This document shows positions 43,060 to 52,662 of a DNA stretch of 64,000 nt, piece after piece. The stretch is taken from contig NZ_JAVDDS010000001.1 of NCBI RefSeq assembly GCF_030848475.1, positions 150,334 to 214,333 of the forward strand, given 5' to 3'. Numbering within the stretch: the stretch's first letter is position 1; every line of letters starts with the position of its first letter. The position numbers and the translations under genes were made by a program. The stretch comes from Herbivorax alkaliphila. Lineage in GTDB: Bacteria > Bacillota > Clostridia > Acetivibrionales > Acetivibrionaceae. The notes below the pieces were generated by a model. That model was not told where the DNA came from, searched no databases, and worked only from the letters and a program-made list of their open reading frames with translations.

Positions 43060-43106
43060 CAGAGTCAAAGGTTTAGCTCTTTAAAAGCTCGGAAACTTTG
43101 ACTCTG
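43060..43106. terminator. Long hairpin between convergent genes
   Basis: CAGAGTCAAAG (43060-43070) pairs with CTTTGACTCTG (43096-43106), and AGCT/AGCT pairing extends it inward. It has no obvious T-run. It probably marks transcript ends for the methyltransferase and the S41 peptidase. Confidence 0.55.
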
Positions 43107-43137
43107 CCAAATACTGGTATTTGCTTGTGAATTTACT

Positions 43138-44604
43138 TTAGTGCTTTGATAATATTTCTACTGCTTTATAATACTGAATGTCCGGTTCAGGTAAAATTCT
43201 ATGAAACTTTTCATTTAAAGCCTCCTGAGTTGAAAAATCCAACACACCATACGGATAAAGTCCTTCATCTTTTTGAAATTCGGCAATAGAATTAAAAGTT
43301 GTTTTATCCATAGTCATATCCATATTACCAACTTCATACCCGCTTATAGTTAAAATCTTTTTTGCATTATACACATCAATGCTCTCTTCACCTAAGTCTG
43401 GTTTATCTATTTTATTCAACTGGCTTATATTCCTCACATCAACACCTTTTATTATATTATCTACAAACATATCTGGCTCTAAACCTTTTCCATCTATCAT
43501 TCTTCCCTTTGGAGTATAATACCTGCCTGTTGTCATTTTTGTCCAACCTATTATTTCATCATCTAAAGGATGTACTTTATGCTCAACTAAAAGGTCATAA
43601 CCATTTATAAAACTTTCCCCAAACTCCTTTTTGTATTTTTCATGTGCTTCAGGAGTAATGATGGGAAAAATACTTTGAACCTTTGCCTTCCCAAATGTTT
43701 TTGTTCCAATCAACATACCAGCTCCTTTGTCCTGTATGGCTCCAGCCAGTATTTCAGATGCACTAGCACTCATTTCATTTACAAGTACCACCACGTCATA
43801 CTTTAAATTTATTAATCTTGAATTATACACTTGATCATACATAGACTCAGATTCAAACTCCAACCTTGTAATAAGACCTGCAGGTACAAATTTTTTGGCA
43901 ACTGCAATGGCCTGCCCCACTTCTCCGCCAGGATTATTTCTTAAATCAAGTATAATTTTGTCAATATTGTTATTATCCATTTCTTCTAGAGCTTCATTAA
44001 TAAACCCTTCTGTATTTGCGTTAAACACTTCAAGTTTTATATATCCAATATAATTTTCTATTTTGTATTCACCAGGCTCTATTTTTATCTCCCTTCTTTC
44101 AACTTCTATCAATCGAGTATCATCTTTTCTCATTATCTCTAATGATACCGTTGTTCCTTCTTCTCCTCTTATCATCGTGGCTACTTGTTCATCAGATTTA
44201 TCTGAAATATCAACACCATCTACCTCTTTAATAATATCTCCCTCTTTAATTCCTGAACTTTCTGCCGGTGATGATTCAAATACTTTTAAAACTATTATTC
44301 CTCTACTAACTCTAGAAAACATAATTCCTATTCCCTTATAAGAACCATCCATATCATTTAAATAATCATCTGCTTCTTCCTTTGTATAGTATGTAGTGTA
44401 ATCATCCATAGTATCAAACATACCTTTTAAGGCTCCTTCTAAAAGCTCTTCTCTATATATATCTCCACTATAATTATCCTCTATCATTTCTATAACGCTT
44501 TCTAAATAATCTAAATCTTTTAACTCTTCCTGTGCAAAACTTATACCTGTCGCCAAAAAACAAAATACCATTGTAATTGACAATATTAATTTAATTTTTT
44601 TCAT
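43138..44604 (-). CDS. S41 C-terminal processing peptidase with PG-binding domain
   Basis: The order is signal peptide (1-24), N-terminal helical region, PDZ domain (about 95-170, GIGIMFSRVSRGIIVLKVFE), the S41 serine/lysine protease core, and a C-terminal PG_binding_1-like domain (about 410-475). The catalytic serine lies in NEMSASASEILAGAI and the lysine in GTKTFGKAKVQSI; ILDLRNNPGG is the conserved S41 strand. CtpA-type proteases cleave C-termini of exported proteins or activate wall hydrolases, and the PG domain would tether the enzyme to the wall. It lies 78 bp downstream of the SLH protein gene on the same strand, so it probably processes or turns over surface proteins from this locus. 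Confidence 0.92.
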   Translation of the reverse strand: MKKIKLILSITMVFCFLATGISFAQEELKDLDYLESVIEMIEDNYSGDIYREELLEGALKGMFDTMDDYTTYYTKEEADDYLNDMDGSYKGIGIMFSRVSRGIIVLKVFESSPAESSGIKEGDIIKEVDGVDISDKSDEQVATMIRGEEGTTVSLEIMRKDDTRLIEVERREIKIEPGEYKIENYIGYIKLEVFNANTEGFINEALEEMDNNNIDKIILDLRNNPGGEVGQAIAVAKKFVPAGLITRLEFESESMYDQVYNSRLINLKYDVVVLVNEMSASASEILAGAIQDKGAGMLIGTKTFGKAKVQSIFPIITPEAHEKYKKEFGESFINGYDLLVEHKVHPLDDEIIGWTKMTTGRYYTPKGRMIDGKGLEPDMFVDNIIKGVDVRNISQLNKIDKPDLGEESIDVYNAKKILTISGYEVGNMDMTMDKTTFNSIAEFQKDEGLYPYGVLDFSTQEALNEKFHRILPEPDIQYYKAVEILSKH

Positions 44605-44681
44605 GAATATCCCCCTTTTTTTTCTGTCAAAAATAATAGTCTATCTTCAAGACTCCACACAACTCCTCCTTTTTTTACTCA

Positions 44682-46229
44682 CTAATAATTTATTATTCTT
44701 TCTCTGTAGTCCTTATTTAAATCATCTCTCATATAATCTATATATTTATTAATTATAACCGCAGCCCTACCTTTAGTAATATACTCCATTGGCTTTAAAT
44801 ATCCTCTATCATCTCCTACTATTAGACCAATTCTTTGAGCAGCATAAACTGAATCCCTTGCATATCCTGGGATATCACTATTGTCTCTGAATGTAGTAGC
44901 TGCACCTCCAGTTGGTGCAAGACCTGCTAACCCTAAAGTACTAATAAGAATAGTTATTGCATCTGCTGTAGTAAGATAATCTTCAGGATAAAACCTTCCA
45001 TCTCCTCTTCCACTTATTATTCCTCTGTTAAATGCACTATTTATGCTGTCATAATATTTATCATCAGGAAGCACATCAAAAAAGCTTTGAGCTACTTCTT
45101 CCTCATCATTGTTGTTAATTCTTCTGTTTGCCCTTGGATTAATCAGTGCTGGATCTTCTGGAACTTCTCTGGCTGCATGTATAATAGCATCTGCGAATTC
45201 TGCCCTAGTCATAACATCCCTCGGGTTAAACTTAGAAGCATCATCATTAAATACCTCAAGGCTATAAAGTGCCATTATATCTTCATGCGCCCAATGTCCT
45301 CTCAAATGATTTATATCAGGAATCATAAGTCTTTTGCTTGCAGGAAATGTTTCAATCTGTAAGCTGTCTTTTTCTTCAACTATTCTATCTGTGGACATAC
45401 CTTCTAAATCAAATTCAGGAAGACTTGAAGTATATCGAAGCACACTGTTATTATGCTGGGTTTGTACAAATCCTCCTTCAAAACTTATTGTCTCTGGTTT
45501 ATTTTTAACATATCTCATATTTTGACTTGTTGTGGACGATAGATTTACGCTTGCAGTTCCTCCCCACTTGTCTGTAAATTCTCCTGCCCTGTTTTGACTT
45601 TGAATAACATAGTCCAATGTCTGAGTTTCAGTTGTACCCCAGTACTGGTTATATCCATAAAATTCCCCTGTCACATCCACTGTAACAGTAGCTCCATTAG
45701 CTCCATTTCCCTCTTGGTAAGTCTTTCTTCCCCACATATTGCCTGCATAATAATCAACAGCAGGATTTGAATGTTTAATATTTGTTCTGGTATAATCATA
45801 GTTTTCAAGTCTATACGTTTCGTTCTCAATTCTTATTGTTTCACTATACCCATCATTTAAAATTGTTTCTTCAATTGTCTGACCATTTTTCTTTTCGTTT
45901 AGCACCGTTTCATAAGACAAAGTTCTATTTAAAGTTGCAGAATTTTCAAAATTATTAAGCCTGTAAGTGTAATTTGAAGTTATAACATTTTCACCTGTAG
46001 TATTGTCCTGTCTTACATTTTTAGTAATTGTAAGAGTTCCTTCAAAAAGCATAGGTTCACCTGTTATGAATACCACCTCTTTATAATCAAAAACTGTTCT
46101 ACCCGGAGCTTCTCCAGATGAGATACCTCCTTCATAACCTGAATCCCCCATTCTAGCATATACAAACGTTTGCATTGCTGTAAATATTAACGCTGTTAAC
46201 AAAATAATATTCATTAGTTTTTTAAGCAT
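44682..46229 (-). CDS. Surface protein with three C-terminal SLH domains
   Basis: A signal peptide (1-25) precedes a beta-rich region of about 280 residues with many Thr/Asn/Tyr and no recognised fold. Three SLH repeats follow from about residue 315. They are seen in HLRGHWAHEDIMALYSLEVF with RAEFADAIIHA; FDVLPDDKYYDSINSAFNRGII with GDGRFYPEDYLT; and FRDNSDIPGYARDSVYAAQRIGLI with DRGYLKPMEYITKGRAAVII. SLH domains bind pyruvylated secondary wall polymers and hold proteins at the cell surface. It is the second gene of the three-gene surface locus. The role of the N-terminal region is unknown. Confidence 0.88.
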   Translation of the reverse strand: MLKKLMNIILLTALIFTAMQTFVYARMGDSGYEGGISSGEAPGRTVFDYKEVVFITGEPMLFEGTLTITKNVRQDNTTGENVITSNYTYRLNNFENSATLNRTLSYETVLNEKKNGQTIEETILNDGYSETIRIENETYRLENYDYTRTNIKHSNPAVDYYAGNMWGRKTYQEGNGANGATVTVDVTGEFYGYNQYWGTTETQTLDYVIQSQNRAGEFTDKWGGTASVNLSSTTSQNMRYVKNKPETISFEGGFVQTQHNNSVLRYTSSLPEFDLEGMSTDRIVEEKDSLQIETFPASKRLMIPDINHLRGHWAHEDIMALYSLEVFNDDASKFNPRDVMTRAEFADAIIHAAREVPEDPALINPRANRRINNNDEEEVAQSFFDVLPDDKYYDSINSAFNRGIISGRGDGRFYPEDYLTTADAITILISTLGLAGLAPTGGAATTFRDNSDIPGYARDSVYAAQRIGLIVGDDRGYLKPMEYITKGRAAVIINKYIDYMRDDLNKDYRERIINY

Positions 46230-46285
46230 ATTGCATCTCCTCTTTAGATTTTATACTTTTAGATTTTATACTTTTAAATTGACAA

Positions 46286-49261
46286 TTACTCCACAAGTAT
46301 AATATATGCATCTTCACTATCGTTTCCTTCACTTTTTATTACCCTCACTCTGTCACCTTTTTTTAAATCTGAAGGTTGTGCAATGCTGTTATCCTTTAAA
46401 ATAATGCTGGTATCTAAAATATTAAGAGTTGTGTTTTCCTCATCTTCCCACATAAAGGATGAAGAATCATATTCTTTGACATCAATCAGCATAAAACCAT
46501 GGGGGTCTTGTGGCTCTAACTCTTCACCTTCTTCATTTACTGCATTTTCAGCCATTATATCATAAATTTCACCTCTTATATTTTTATTTCCGTAAGGTGC
46601 AGTGGTTATAAGTACTGCATCTGTTTCATCTGCAAGTATATACACAGTTCTGTCTTTAAAGCTTGACTCTCCAAAATCCAAAAAGTTTCTCTGTCCAATT
46701 ATACCTTCATCATCCACAATTTTAGTATCATATGTAAGCAAAAATGTCTTAGGTGTATTGAAAAATTCCCAATCCAACCCATCCAGTCTAGAAAAAGACT
46801 CAACAGCTACACTGTTATTTGTGTCTATATCAGCTATCCTCCCACGATAAATATCAATAAAATCTGGATCAAACCTGTCATTTATCGCAATAACACCTGC
46901 ATAGTATTCTCCATCTTCATATCTTCTGTTTGCAACTACATATGCCATATCTTCTTCAGATATGCTATTTGCTGAAACAAGTCTATTGTCTTTTATAATT
47001 ATCGTTCCATTATTGTATTTTACATTCCTGTATTCGCTCTCTAACATAAACCCATCAGATGTAGTATTTGTTATGGAATCATCAAAAATTCCTGCTTCAC
47101 TGTCGTTAGAATTTCTAAAGGAAACGGCTACAGCTTTTTCATTTCTTCCAAAATCCTCTTTGACAGCTATATATGCTTCCCTATCCTTAAATAATTTTTC
47201 TACATCATACTCATTTAAGTTTTTGTCATTGTAAATAAAGTTATTGTTTTCATCCAATTCCATGGAATAAAAGCCTTTTTGCTCTGTTCTCAACCATCTT
47301 CCATTTTGAAAAACCTCTAAATTTCTTACTATAAGCCTTCCTGTAACATAATCTAAACCATCTACTATTCCTTTATATATATTTGCAATATGATGCCCGG
47401 TTCCATCAATTGTAATTTGTTTTACATCAGTAAATTTGTCAGTAATATTTAAGATAAGCTTTACTCTGTCCCCTTCTTTAAGTGTATCATAATCAGTAAC
47501 TCTCTTATTTAATACAATAAGGGGGTCATCTATTTCCAATACTTGCTGCATTCCATCATCATACATTACAACTATATTATCAGATCTTTTTGATATGATT
47601 TTTCCATATTTAGCCCTGTAATTATCTACAGCACTTATTATTTCTATATTATCATCATCAAGCTTAATATATGCCGTATCCCCTGCCTGTATATCTTCAA
47701 TATCCGCTTCTCTTCCATTTCTCAACACTTGAATATCTTTTGGATTTGAATAATTGTACGTTTTAAGAAAATCAATTCTCTCTAAAGGAGATTTTTCCAA
47801 GTGATAATCTGAATCATTATAAAGTGTTATATATCCTAAATGGGGATTGTTTTCTTCCACAATTCCATTTAAAATACCTTGCTCTCTAAATCTTAATTCT
47901 ATTGTTTTTATCCCTGTAACTATATTATCCCTAACAGAAAGGATTGCATCTTCACCTTTTTGAATATTTTCAGCTTCGCCTATTCTGCCATCAACAAAAA
48001 CTTCTGCATTACTACTTAAAACATAGGTTATATCAACATCTCTTCCGTCTGTATCAAAAGAAAAATTTCTACTTTCAATATCCACAGTAGGATAATTTAA
48101 ATCAAAAATTTTTGATATGTTAACTTCTCCATTATCAACGCTATTTATCTTACCGACTACATAATTTGTATCTGATGTATTTGAAATAACACTTATAAAT
48201 TTTACTCTCTCCTCTGGTGAAATAATGTACTCAATCCTGTCTCCCTCTACAAGAAGACTGCTATTTCCAATCACTCCGTCCCTGTAAACAATCAGGTCAA
48301 TATCCTGACCTCCTAAAGGCACTCCACTCTGTTCATTTATATTTCCTCTTTCATTTGAAAATTTGCTGACTATGTGATGAAGATTACCATCGCTGTTTCT
48401 TATGCTAAATATATTCTCTACAACATCCCCTCCTTCAGTAAAATTTCTTGAATCACTTATATTTTCTACAGTACCTATTTTCTTTTCATATTCTAAAACA
48501 GGATATATAACGGAAGATGAGTTCTTTACTATCTGAGCCATCTGTTCTCTTGTAATTGAACCAAGAGGTCTAAAATATCCGTTTCCCATTCCACTCATAA
48601 TATTATTCACTAATGCTGCCTCTATATAAGGCACCTTATGAGGATCAGCAACTGTCCAATCAGAAAAGCTATTAAATATTTCCTGTTGCTCATAGACAGG
48701 TTCAATTTGAAGAGCCATAACCATCCACTGTGCGACTTCCTGCCTTGTTGCAGCACCATTACGCAAAAAGCCCTCTTCTAAAACTTCATCTTCTTGTAAA
48801 TTTATTGCATCTTCATAATCTTGCCAATCTATTAATCCATCTTCTGCCGCCAGTCTCAAATAGCCGTCTGACCACATTCTGAGTGCACTTTCCTCCCTAT
48901 CTTCCTCTATTCTTTGATTATCCAGCATTTCAGCCATTCTCTGAGCCTCTTCTTCTCTTCCTACTGCCCTGTAAATTATGGCTATTGCCTCTTCTTTTGT
49001 TACATTGTTTGTGCGCCCAAAAATTCTGTTTCCATATCCCTTTATCATTCCCAATGCACTAACTTCATAAATAGCCTCTGTGCCCCAAGTTCCAGAATTT
49101 CTAACATCGTCAAAGTCAATATTATTCAAAACTGTTGACGCGTTATCAGTTCCCTCAAATACCCTTTGGGGCACTTCTTGAGAGTATAAAGCAGTGGAAA
49201 ACAGTAATAGGCAAATAAATAACATAATATATATTTTTATATAATTTCTTCTCCTGTACAA
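46286..49261 (-). CDS. Large surface protein with N-terminal SLH domains
   Basis: A 991-residue exported protein. The signal peptide (about 8-28) is followed by SLH-like repeats at the N-terminus (WGTEAIYEVSALGMIKGYG with NNVTKEEAIAIIYRA, and VPYIEAALVNNIMSGMGN with GSITREQMAQIV). The next 750 residues are repetitive beta-strand-rich segments of about 80-90 residues, each with a glycine/aspartate turn and a pattern like GDRVKLILN, GDTAYIKLD, GDRIEYIIS, GDRVRVIK. This looks like tandem small beta-barrels. It could be an S-layer or surface scaffold. It starts with TTG at 49261. It is the first gene of the operon with the second SLH protein and S41 peptidase. I do not know a named family for the repeats. 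Confidence 0.85.
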   Translation of the reverse strand: MYRRRNYIKIYIMLFICLLLFSTALYSQEVPQRVFEGTDNASTVLNNIDFDDVRNSGTWGTEAIYEVSALGMIKGYGNRIFGRTNNVTKEEAIAIIYRAVGREEEAQRMAEMLDNQRIEEDREESALRMWSDGYLRLAAEDGLIDWQDYEDAINLQEDEVLEEGFLRNGAATRQEVAQWMVMALQIEPVYEQQEIFNSFSDWTVADPHKVPYIEAALVNNIMSGMGNGYFRPLGSITREQMAQIVKNSSSVIYPVLEYEKKIGTVENISDSRNFTEGGDVVENIFSIRNSDGNLHHIVSKFSNERGNINEQSGVPLGGQDIDLIVYRDGVIGNSSLLVEGDRIEYIISPEERVKFISVISNTSDTNYVVGKINSVDNGEVNISKIFDLNYPTVDIESRNFSFDTDGRDVDITYVLSSNAEVFVDGRIGEAENIQKGEDAILSVRDNIVTGIKTIELRFREQGILNGIVEENNPHLGYITLYNDSDYHLEKSPLERIDFLKTYNYSNPKDIQVLRNGREADIEDIQAGDTAYIKLDDDNIEIISAVDNYRAKYGKIISKRSDNIVVMYDDGMQQVLEIDDPLIVLNKRVTDYDTLKEGDRVKLILNITDKFTDVKQITIDGTGHHIANIYKGIVDGLDYVTGRLIVRNLEVFQNGRWLRTEQKGFYSMELDENNNFIYNDKNLNEYDVEKLFKDREAYIAVKEDFGRNEKAVAVSFRNSNDSEAGIFDDSITNTTSDGFMLESEYRNVKYNNGTIIIKDNRLVSANSISEEDMAYVVANRRYEDGEYYAGVIAINDRFDPDFIDIYRGRIADIDTNNSVAVESFSRLDGLDWEFFNTPKTFLLTYDTKIVDDEGIIGQRNFLDFGESSFKDRTVYILADETDAVLITTAPYGNKNIRGEIYDIMAENAVNEEGEELEPQDPHGFMLIDVKEYDSSSFMWEDEENTTLNILDTSIILKDNSIAQPSDLKKGDRVRVIKSEGNDSEDAYIILVE

Positions 49262-49404
49262 AATATAACACTACCTTTCTAATTAAAAGATAATGGGCAT
49301 ATAGCCTCTCTTTTATTGATTTTTAAGGAGGAAAAAAGTAATCCCATTTTCTATATCGGCTAATTTATACAAATCTTTTATTAATAATTTATTACTATTT
49401 GCAA

Positions 49405-50298
49405 TTACATATATCTATGCTTCTTTCTAAATTCTAAAGGGGTCATATTTATATTTTTTTTGAAAACGTGGCAAAAGTATGGTGTGTTGTCAAAGCCACA
49501 TTGAAGCGAAATATCAGAGACTGGAGAACAGGTTTTTGCTAAAAGCTTCTTTGCCTTATTTAACTTAACCTTTAATATAAATTCATGGGGAGTCATTCCT
49601 ATATTTTTAGTAAAAACTTTATGAAAGTGACTTGGACTTAAATTTGCAATCTTGGAAAAATCGCTAAGCATCAATTTACTGTCTATATTATTTTCAATAT
49701 ATTTAATAACATCCTTAAGAGACTCAAAATGATGGGACATAGGAATTGTATTGTTTTTGAAAGGATCTGTAGAATCCTGATAAAGATAACATATTAGATT
49801 TAAAACATTGGTTTTAAGATTTAAATCTGATACATCTGTTGGCGTAACAAACTCTTTGAATATTGATTCAAATAAGTAACGACTTTTTTCTTTATTTAAA
49901 GGCTGAAAAATTTGTGGGATTTTATCAAGTATAGGATTAACACAATAATTTTGAAACTCCTGATTATTATACACATAGTATTTGCTAGGATCTTTATATG
50001 TATTATTAAGTATGTCAACAGCTATTAAATAGCAACTGTATGGCATAATACCTTGGGTATATTGACCGGGCTTTCTATAAATAATATCCCCTTCTCTAAT
50101 ATTATAATGTTTGTCATCAATTATCATAGAAGCACCGTCACTATATAAAATCAACTCAAATTCATAGTCATATACATATCTTTCTTTTAAAACATGACCT
50201 TTGGGCAAATCCTCAACCTGCGAAAACAAAACAGCAGTAAGTACCTTAGGCGAAATTTCTTCATTTTTAACATTTACTTTTTTAAGCTGAATCCTCAT
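49405..50298 (-). CDS. AraC-family transcriptional regulator (cupin type)
   Basis: The N-terminal 150 residues look like a cupin sensor of the AraC_binding type (YDYEFELILYSDGASMII, IREGDIIYRKPGQYTQG), followed by a C-terminal double helix-turn-helix: LMLSDFSKIANLSPSHFHKVF and VSDISLQCGFDNTPYFCHVFKK, with MTPLEFRKKHRYM at the end. Such proteins usually respond to a sugar or small metabolite. The start is taken at ATG 50298 because GGGGGGA lies before it; the ATG 18 bp upstream has none. It sits between argS and the SLH genes, with no target obvious. It could control the downstream surface genes, but that is inference. Confidence 0.87.
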   Translation of the reverse strand: MRIQLKKVNVKNEEISPKVLTAVLFSQVEDLPKGHVLKERYVYDYEFELILYSDGASMIIDDKHYNIREGDIIYRKPGQYTQGIMPYSCYLIAVDILNNTYKDPSKYYVYNNQEFQNYCVNPILDKIPQIFQPLNKEKSRYLFESIFKEFVTPTDVSDLNLKTNVLNLICYLYQDSTDPFKNNTIPMSHHFESLKDVIKYIENNIDSKLMLSDFSKIANLSPSHFHKVFTKNIGMTPHEFILKVKLNKAKKLLAKTCSPVSDISLQCGFDNTPYFCHVFKKNINMTPLEFRKKHRYM

Positions 50299-50430
50299 GA
50301 ATTTGTCCCCCCACATTAAATGAAAGTTCAGGTATATCCTTTACTTAAATTTAAAAATCTAAAAACAGGATAATTCCTTTGCCTGCACAAAGCAGACAAA
50401 AGAACCTTAACCTCTTACATTTATCTATTT

Positions 50431-52125
50431 CTACATTTTTTCTGGAGCATTAATACTAAGTAATTCTAAAACATTTGCTATAACAACCTTTGTACTGTCT
50501 ACCAATAAAAGCCTTGCTTTCATTAACTCTTCTCTTTCACCCTTTACTCTACAAGCATTATAAAAACTATGAAATGCTGCTGCAACATCTAAAACATAGC
50601 GAGTAAGTCTACTTGGCTCAAGTGTTTGAGCAGCCAGCTTTATTTCTTCTGGATACTGGGAAAGCTTTCTTAAAAGCTCAATTTCTTCTTCTTTATCTAG
50701 CAAGTGAACATCTACAGAATTTATTTCTGGAACACTTACTCCTTCACTTTCTAAAAGTCTAAGCATACTACATATCCTTGCATGAGCATACTGAACATAA
50801 AAAACAGGATTTTCATTTGACTTTTTCACTGCCAAATCTAAATCAAAATCTAGGTGGTTTCCAGAAGCTTTGGTATTAAAGAAAAACCTTGCTGCATCTC
50901 TTCCCACTTCCTCTAAAAGGTCAGTTAATGATATTGCCTTTCCCGTCCTTTTAGACATTCTTGCTATTTCACCATTTCTATACAATCGTACCAACTGAAA
51001 CAAGACAACATCGAGCTTGTCCGGATTAACTCCAAGAGCTTCTACTGCACATTTCATCCTAGAAACATGTCCATGGTGATCAGCCCCTAAAAGATTTATT
51101 ACCCAGTCAAACTTCCTCTTCAAAAACTTGCTTCTGTGATATGCAATATCCGCAAGAAAATATGTAGGAACCCCATTATTTCTTAATATAACTTCATCCT
51201 TTTCAGCTCCAAATAGACTGGATTTAAACCAAAGAGCTCCTTTATCCTCTTTTGTATATCCTTTTTCTTTTAAGTAGTCAAGAGTTTCTTTTAGTTCACC
51301 GCTGTCATAAAGAGACTGTTCTGAAAACCAAACATCAAAGTTCACTCCATACTCCTGTAGACCCTTTTTAATTCTTTCAATGTTTTTAGGAAGAGCATAA
51401 TCAACAAGAGCCTTTTGTCTCTCACTGCTGCCAACATCAACAAGCTTGTCCCCATGTTCTTTAACATAGTTTTTCATGTGATCTATTATATCATCTCCAT
51501 GATATCCATCCTCAGGGAACTCAACAGCATTTTCTCCCTTTAAAAGCTGAAGGTATCTTGCTTCAAGGGATATCCCAAACTTCCCTATTTGATTTCCTGC
51601 ATCATTCACATAAAACTCTCTCGTAACATCATATCCTGCTTTTTCAAGGACACTTGCTATACAATCTCCTAATGCCCCACCACGAGCATTTCCCATATGG
51701 AGCGGCCCTGTAGGGTTTGCACTAACAAACTCAACCATAACCTTCCGGCCGCTCCCTATATTTATTCTGCCATATTCTTTTCTCTTTTTTTGTACCTCTT
51801 TTAGCGAATCATACAGCCAATTATTATTTAAATAAAAATTTATAAATCCAGGTCCTGCAATTTCAACTTTTTCAACATAAGTATTGCTAAACTCCATATT
51901 ATTAACAACAGTTTCTGCAATCTGCCTTGGAGCCTTTTTTGCAAATTTAGCTGTCTGCATCGCTATATTTGTAGAAAAATCTCCATGTGTTTTTTCCTTT
52001 GGAGTTTCCACAGTTACCTCTTCTATTTCAAAGCTTGGAAGCTCTTCCTTTTTTACAGCCTTTGAAACAGCACTTCTTACTACGTTATCAATTTGTTTCT
52101 TTATAGTCTCCACTATATTTGTCAT
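50431..52125 (-). CDS. argS: Arginyl-tRNA synthetase
   Basis: This class I aminoacyl-tRNA synthetase charges tRNA-Arg. The N-terminal Arg_tRNA_synt_N region (about 1-90), the HIGH-type motif in GPLHMGNARGGALGD, the KMSKS-like region ARMSKRTGKAISL and a C-terminal DALR anticodon-binding domain ending LELLSINAPEKM are all present; 564 residues is normal for ArgS. It overlaps the upstream DUF1934 gene by 38 bp, an arrangement known from ywiB-argS in Bacillus. The start is ATG 52125 (MTNIVETIKKQ), because the preceding TTG is less likely. Confidence 0.97.
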   Translation of the reverse strand: MTNIVETIKKQIDNVVRSAVSKAVKKEELPSFEIEEVTVETPKEKTHGDFSTNIAMQTAKFAKKAPRQIAETVVNNMEFSNTYVEKVEIAGPGFINFYLNNNWLYDSLKEVQKKRKEYGRINIGSGRKVMVEFVSANPTGPLHMGNARGGALGDCIASVLEKAGYDVTREFYVNDAGNQIGKFGISLEARYLQLLKGENAVEFPEDGYHGDDIIDHMKNYVKEHGDKLVDVGSSERQKALVDYALPKNIERIKKGLQEYGVNFDVWFSEQSLYDSGELKETLDYLKEKGYTKEDKGALWFKSSLFGAEKDEVILRNNGVPTYFLADIAYHRSKFLKRKFDWVINLLGADHHGHVSRMKCAVEALGVNPDKLDVVLFQLVRLYRNGEIARMSKRTGKAISLTDLLEEVGRDAARFFFNTKASGNHLDFDLDLAVKKSNENPVFYVQYAHARICSMLRLLESEGVSVPEINSVDVHLLDKEEEIELLRKLSQYPEEIKLAAQTLEPSRLTRYVLDVAAAFHSFYNACRVKGEREELMKARLLLVDSTKVVIANVLELLSINAPEKM

Positions 52126-52558
52126 CAAACTGCCCTGCCTCTCTTATAAACATATGAAAATCATTTTGTCCAGATTTATTATCATCTATATCTAATCGAT
52201 AGTCAACCCTTACCTCTCCACCTTTGTCATCAATATCAACGGATACAATATTTGTAGTTACTTCTATTGTAAAAGTACCATACTTGGTGTCATAGTATGA
52301 CATATGCTTCTCTCCCTGCTCAAATATAAATTGAGTGTTGACTGACCCAAATCTCATAAGGGTTACTATACCATTTTCTGCGATTTTCAAAGTTGTCGTG
52401 GTTCCTTCCATGCCTGTAACCTTACTTTCCTTATATGTTACAAAATAATTCTCACCTTTTTTATAGTATTTACCTTCAGTAACTAATTCAAGTGTATTTT
52501 TGCTTTTGCTCCCTGAAGTTTGAATCCCTTTTACAGAAATAATAACATTTTTATTCAT
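52088..52558 (-). CDS. DUF1934 (YwiB-like) beta-barrel protein
   Basis: This is a 156-residue protein of the DUF1934 family, recognisable from VIISVKGIQTSG at the N-terminus, KGENYFVTYKES, TTTTLKI and the TFTIEVTTNIVSVDI to VDYRLDIDD strands. It lies upstream of argS as in Bacillus subtilis ywiB. A small calycin-like beta-barrel is known for the family, but the function is unknown. Its reading frame extends 38 bp into argS, suggesting translational coupling. The ribosome site GGAGGAGA precedes the ATG. Confidence 0.88.
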   Translation of the reverse strand: MNKNVIISVKGIQTSGSKSKNTLELVTEGKYYKKGENYFVTYKESKVTGMEGTTTTLKIAENGIVTLMRFGSVNTQFIFEQGEKHMSYYDTKYGTFTIEVTTNIVSVDIDDKGGEVRVDYRLDIDDNKSGQNDFHMFIREAGQFDDKYSGDYKETN

Positions 52559-52662
52559 ATTGTATCTCCTCCATTTGATAAGGGTGCATACCCTCTTAGT
52601 TTAATACTTTCCTGCTTGCATGTTCACTATTATCACCCATTGTTTGCTGCAAAGTAATGCTT

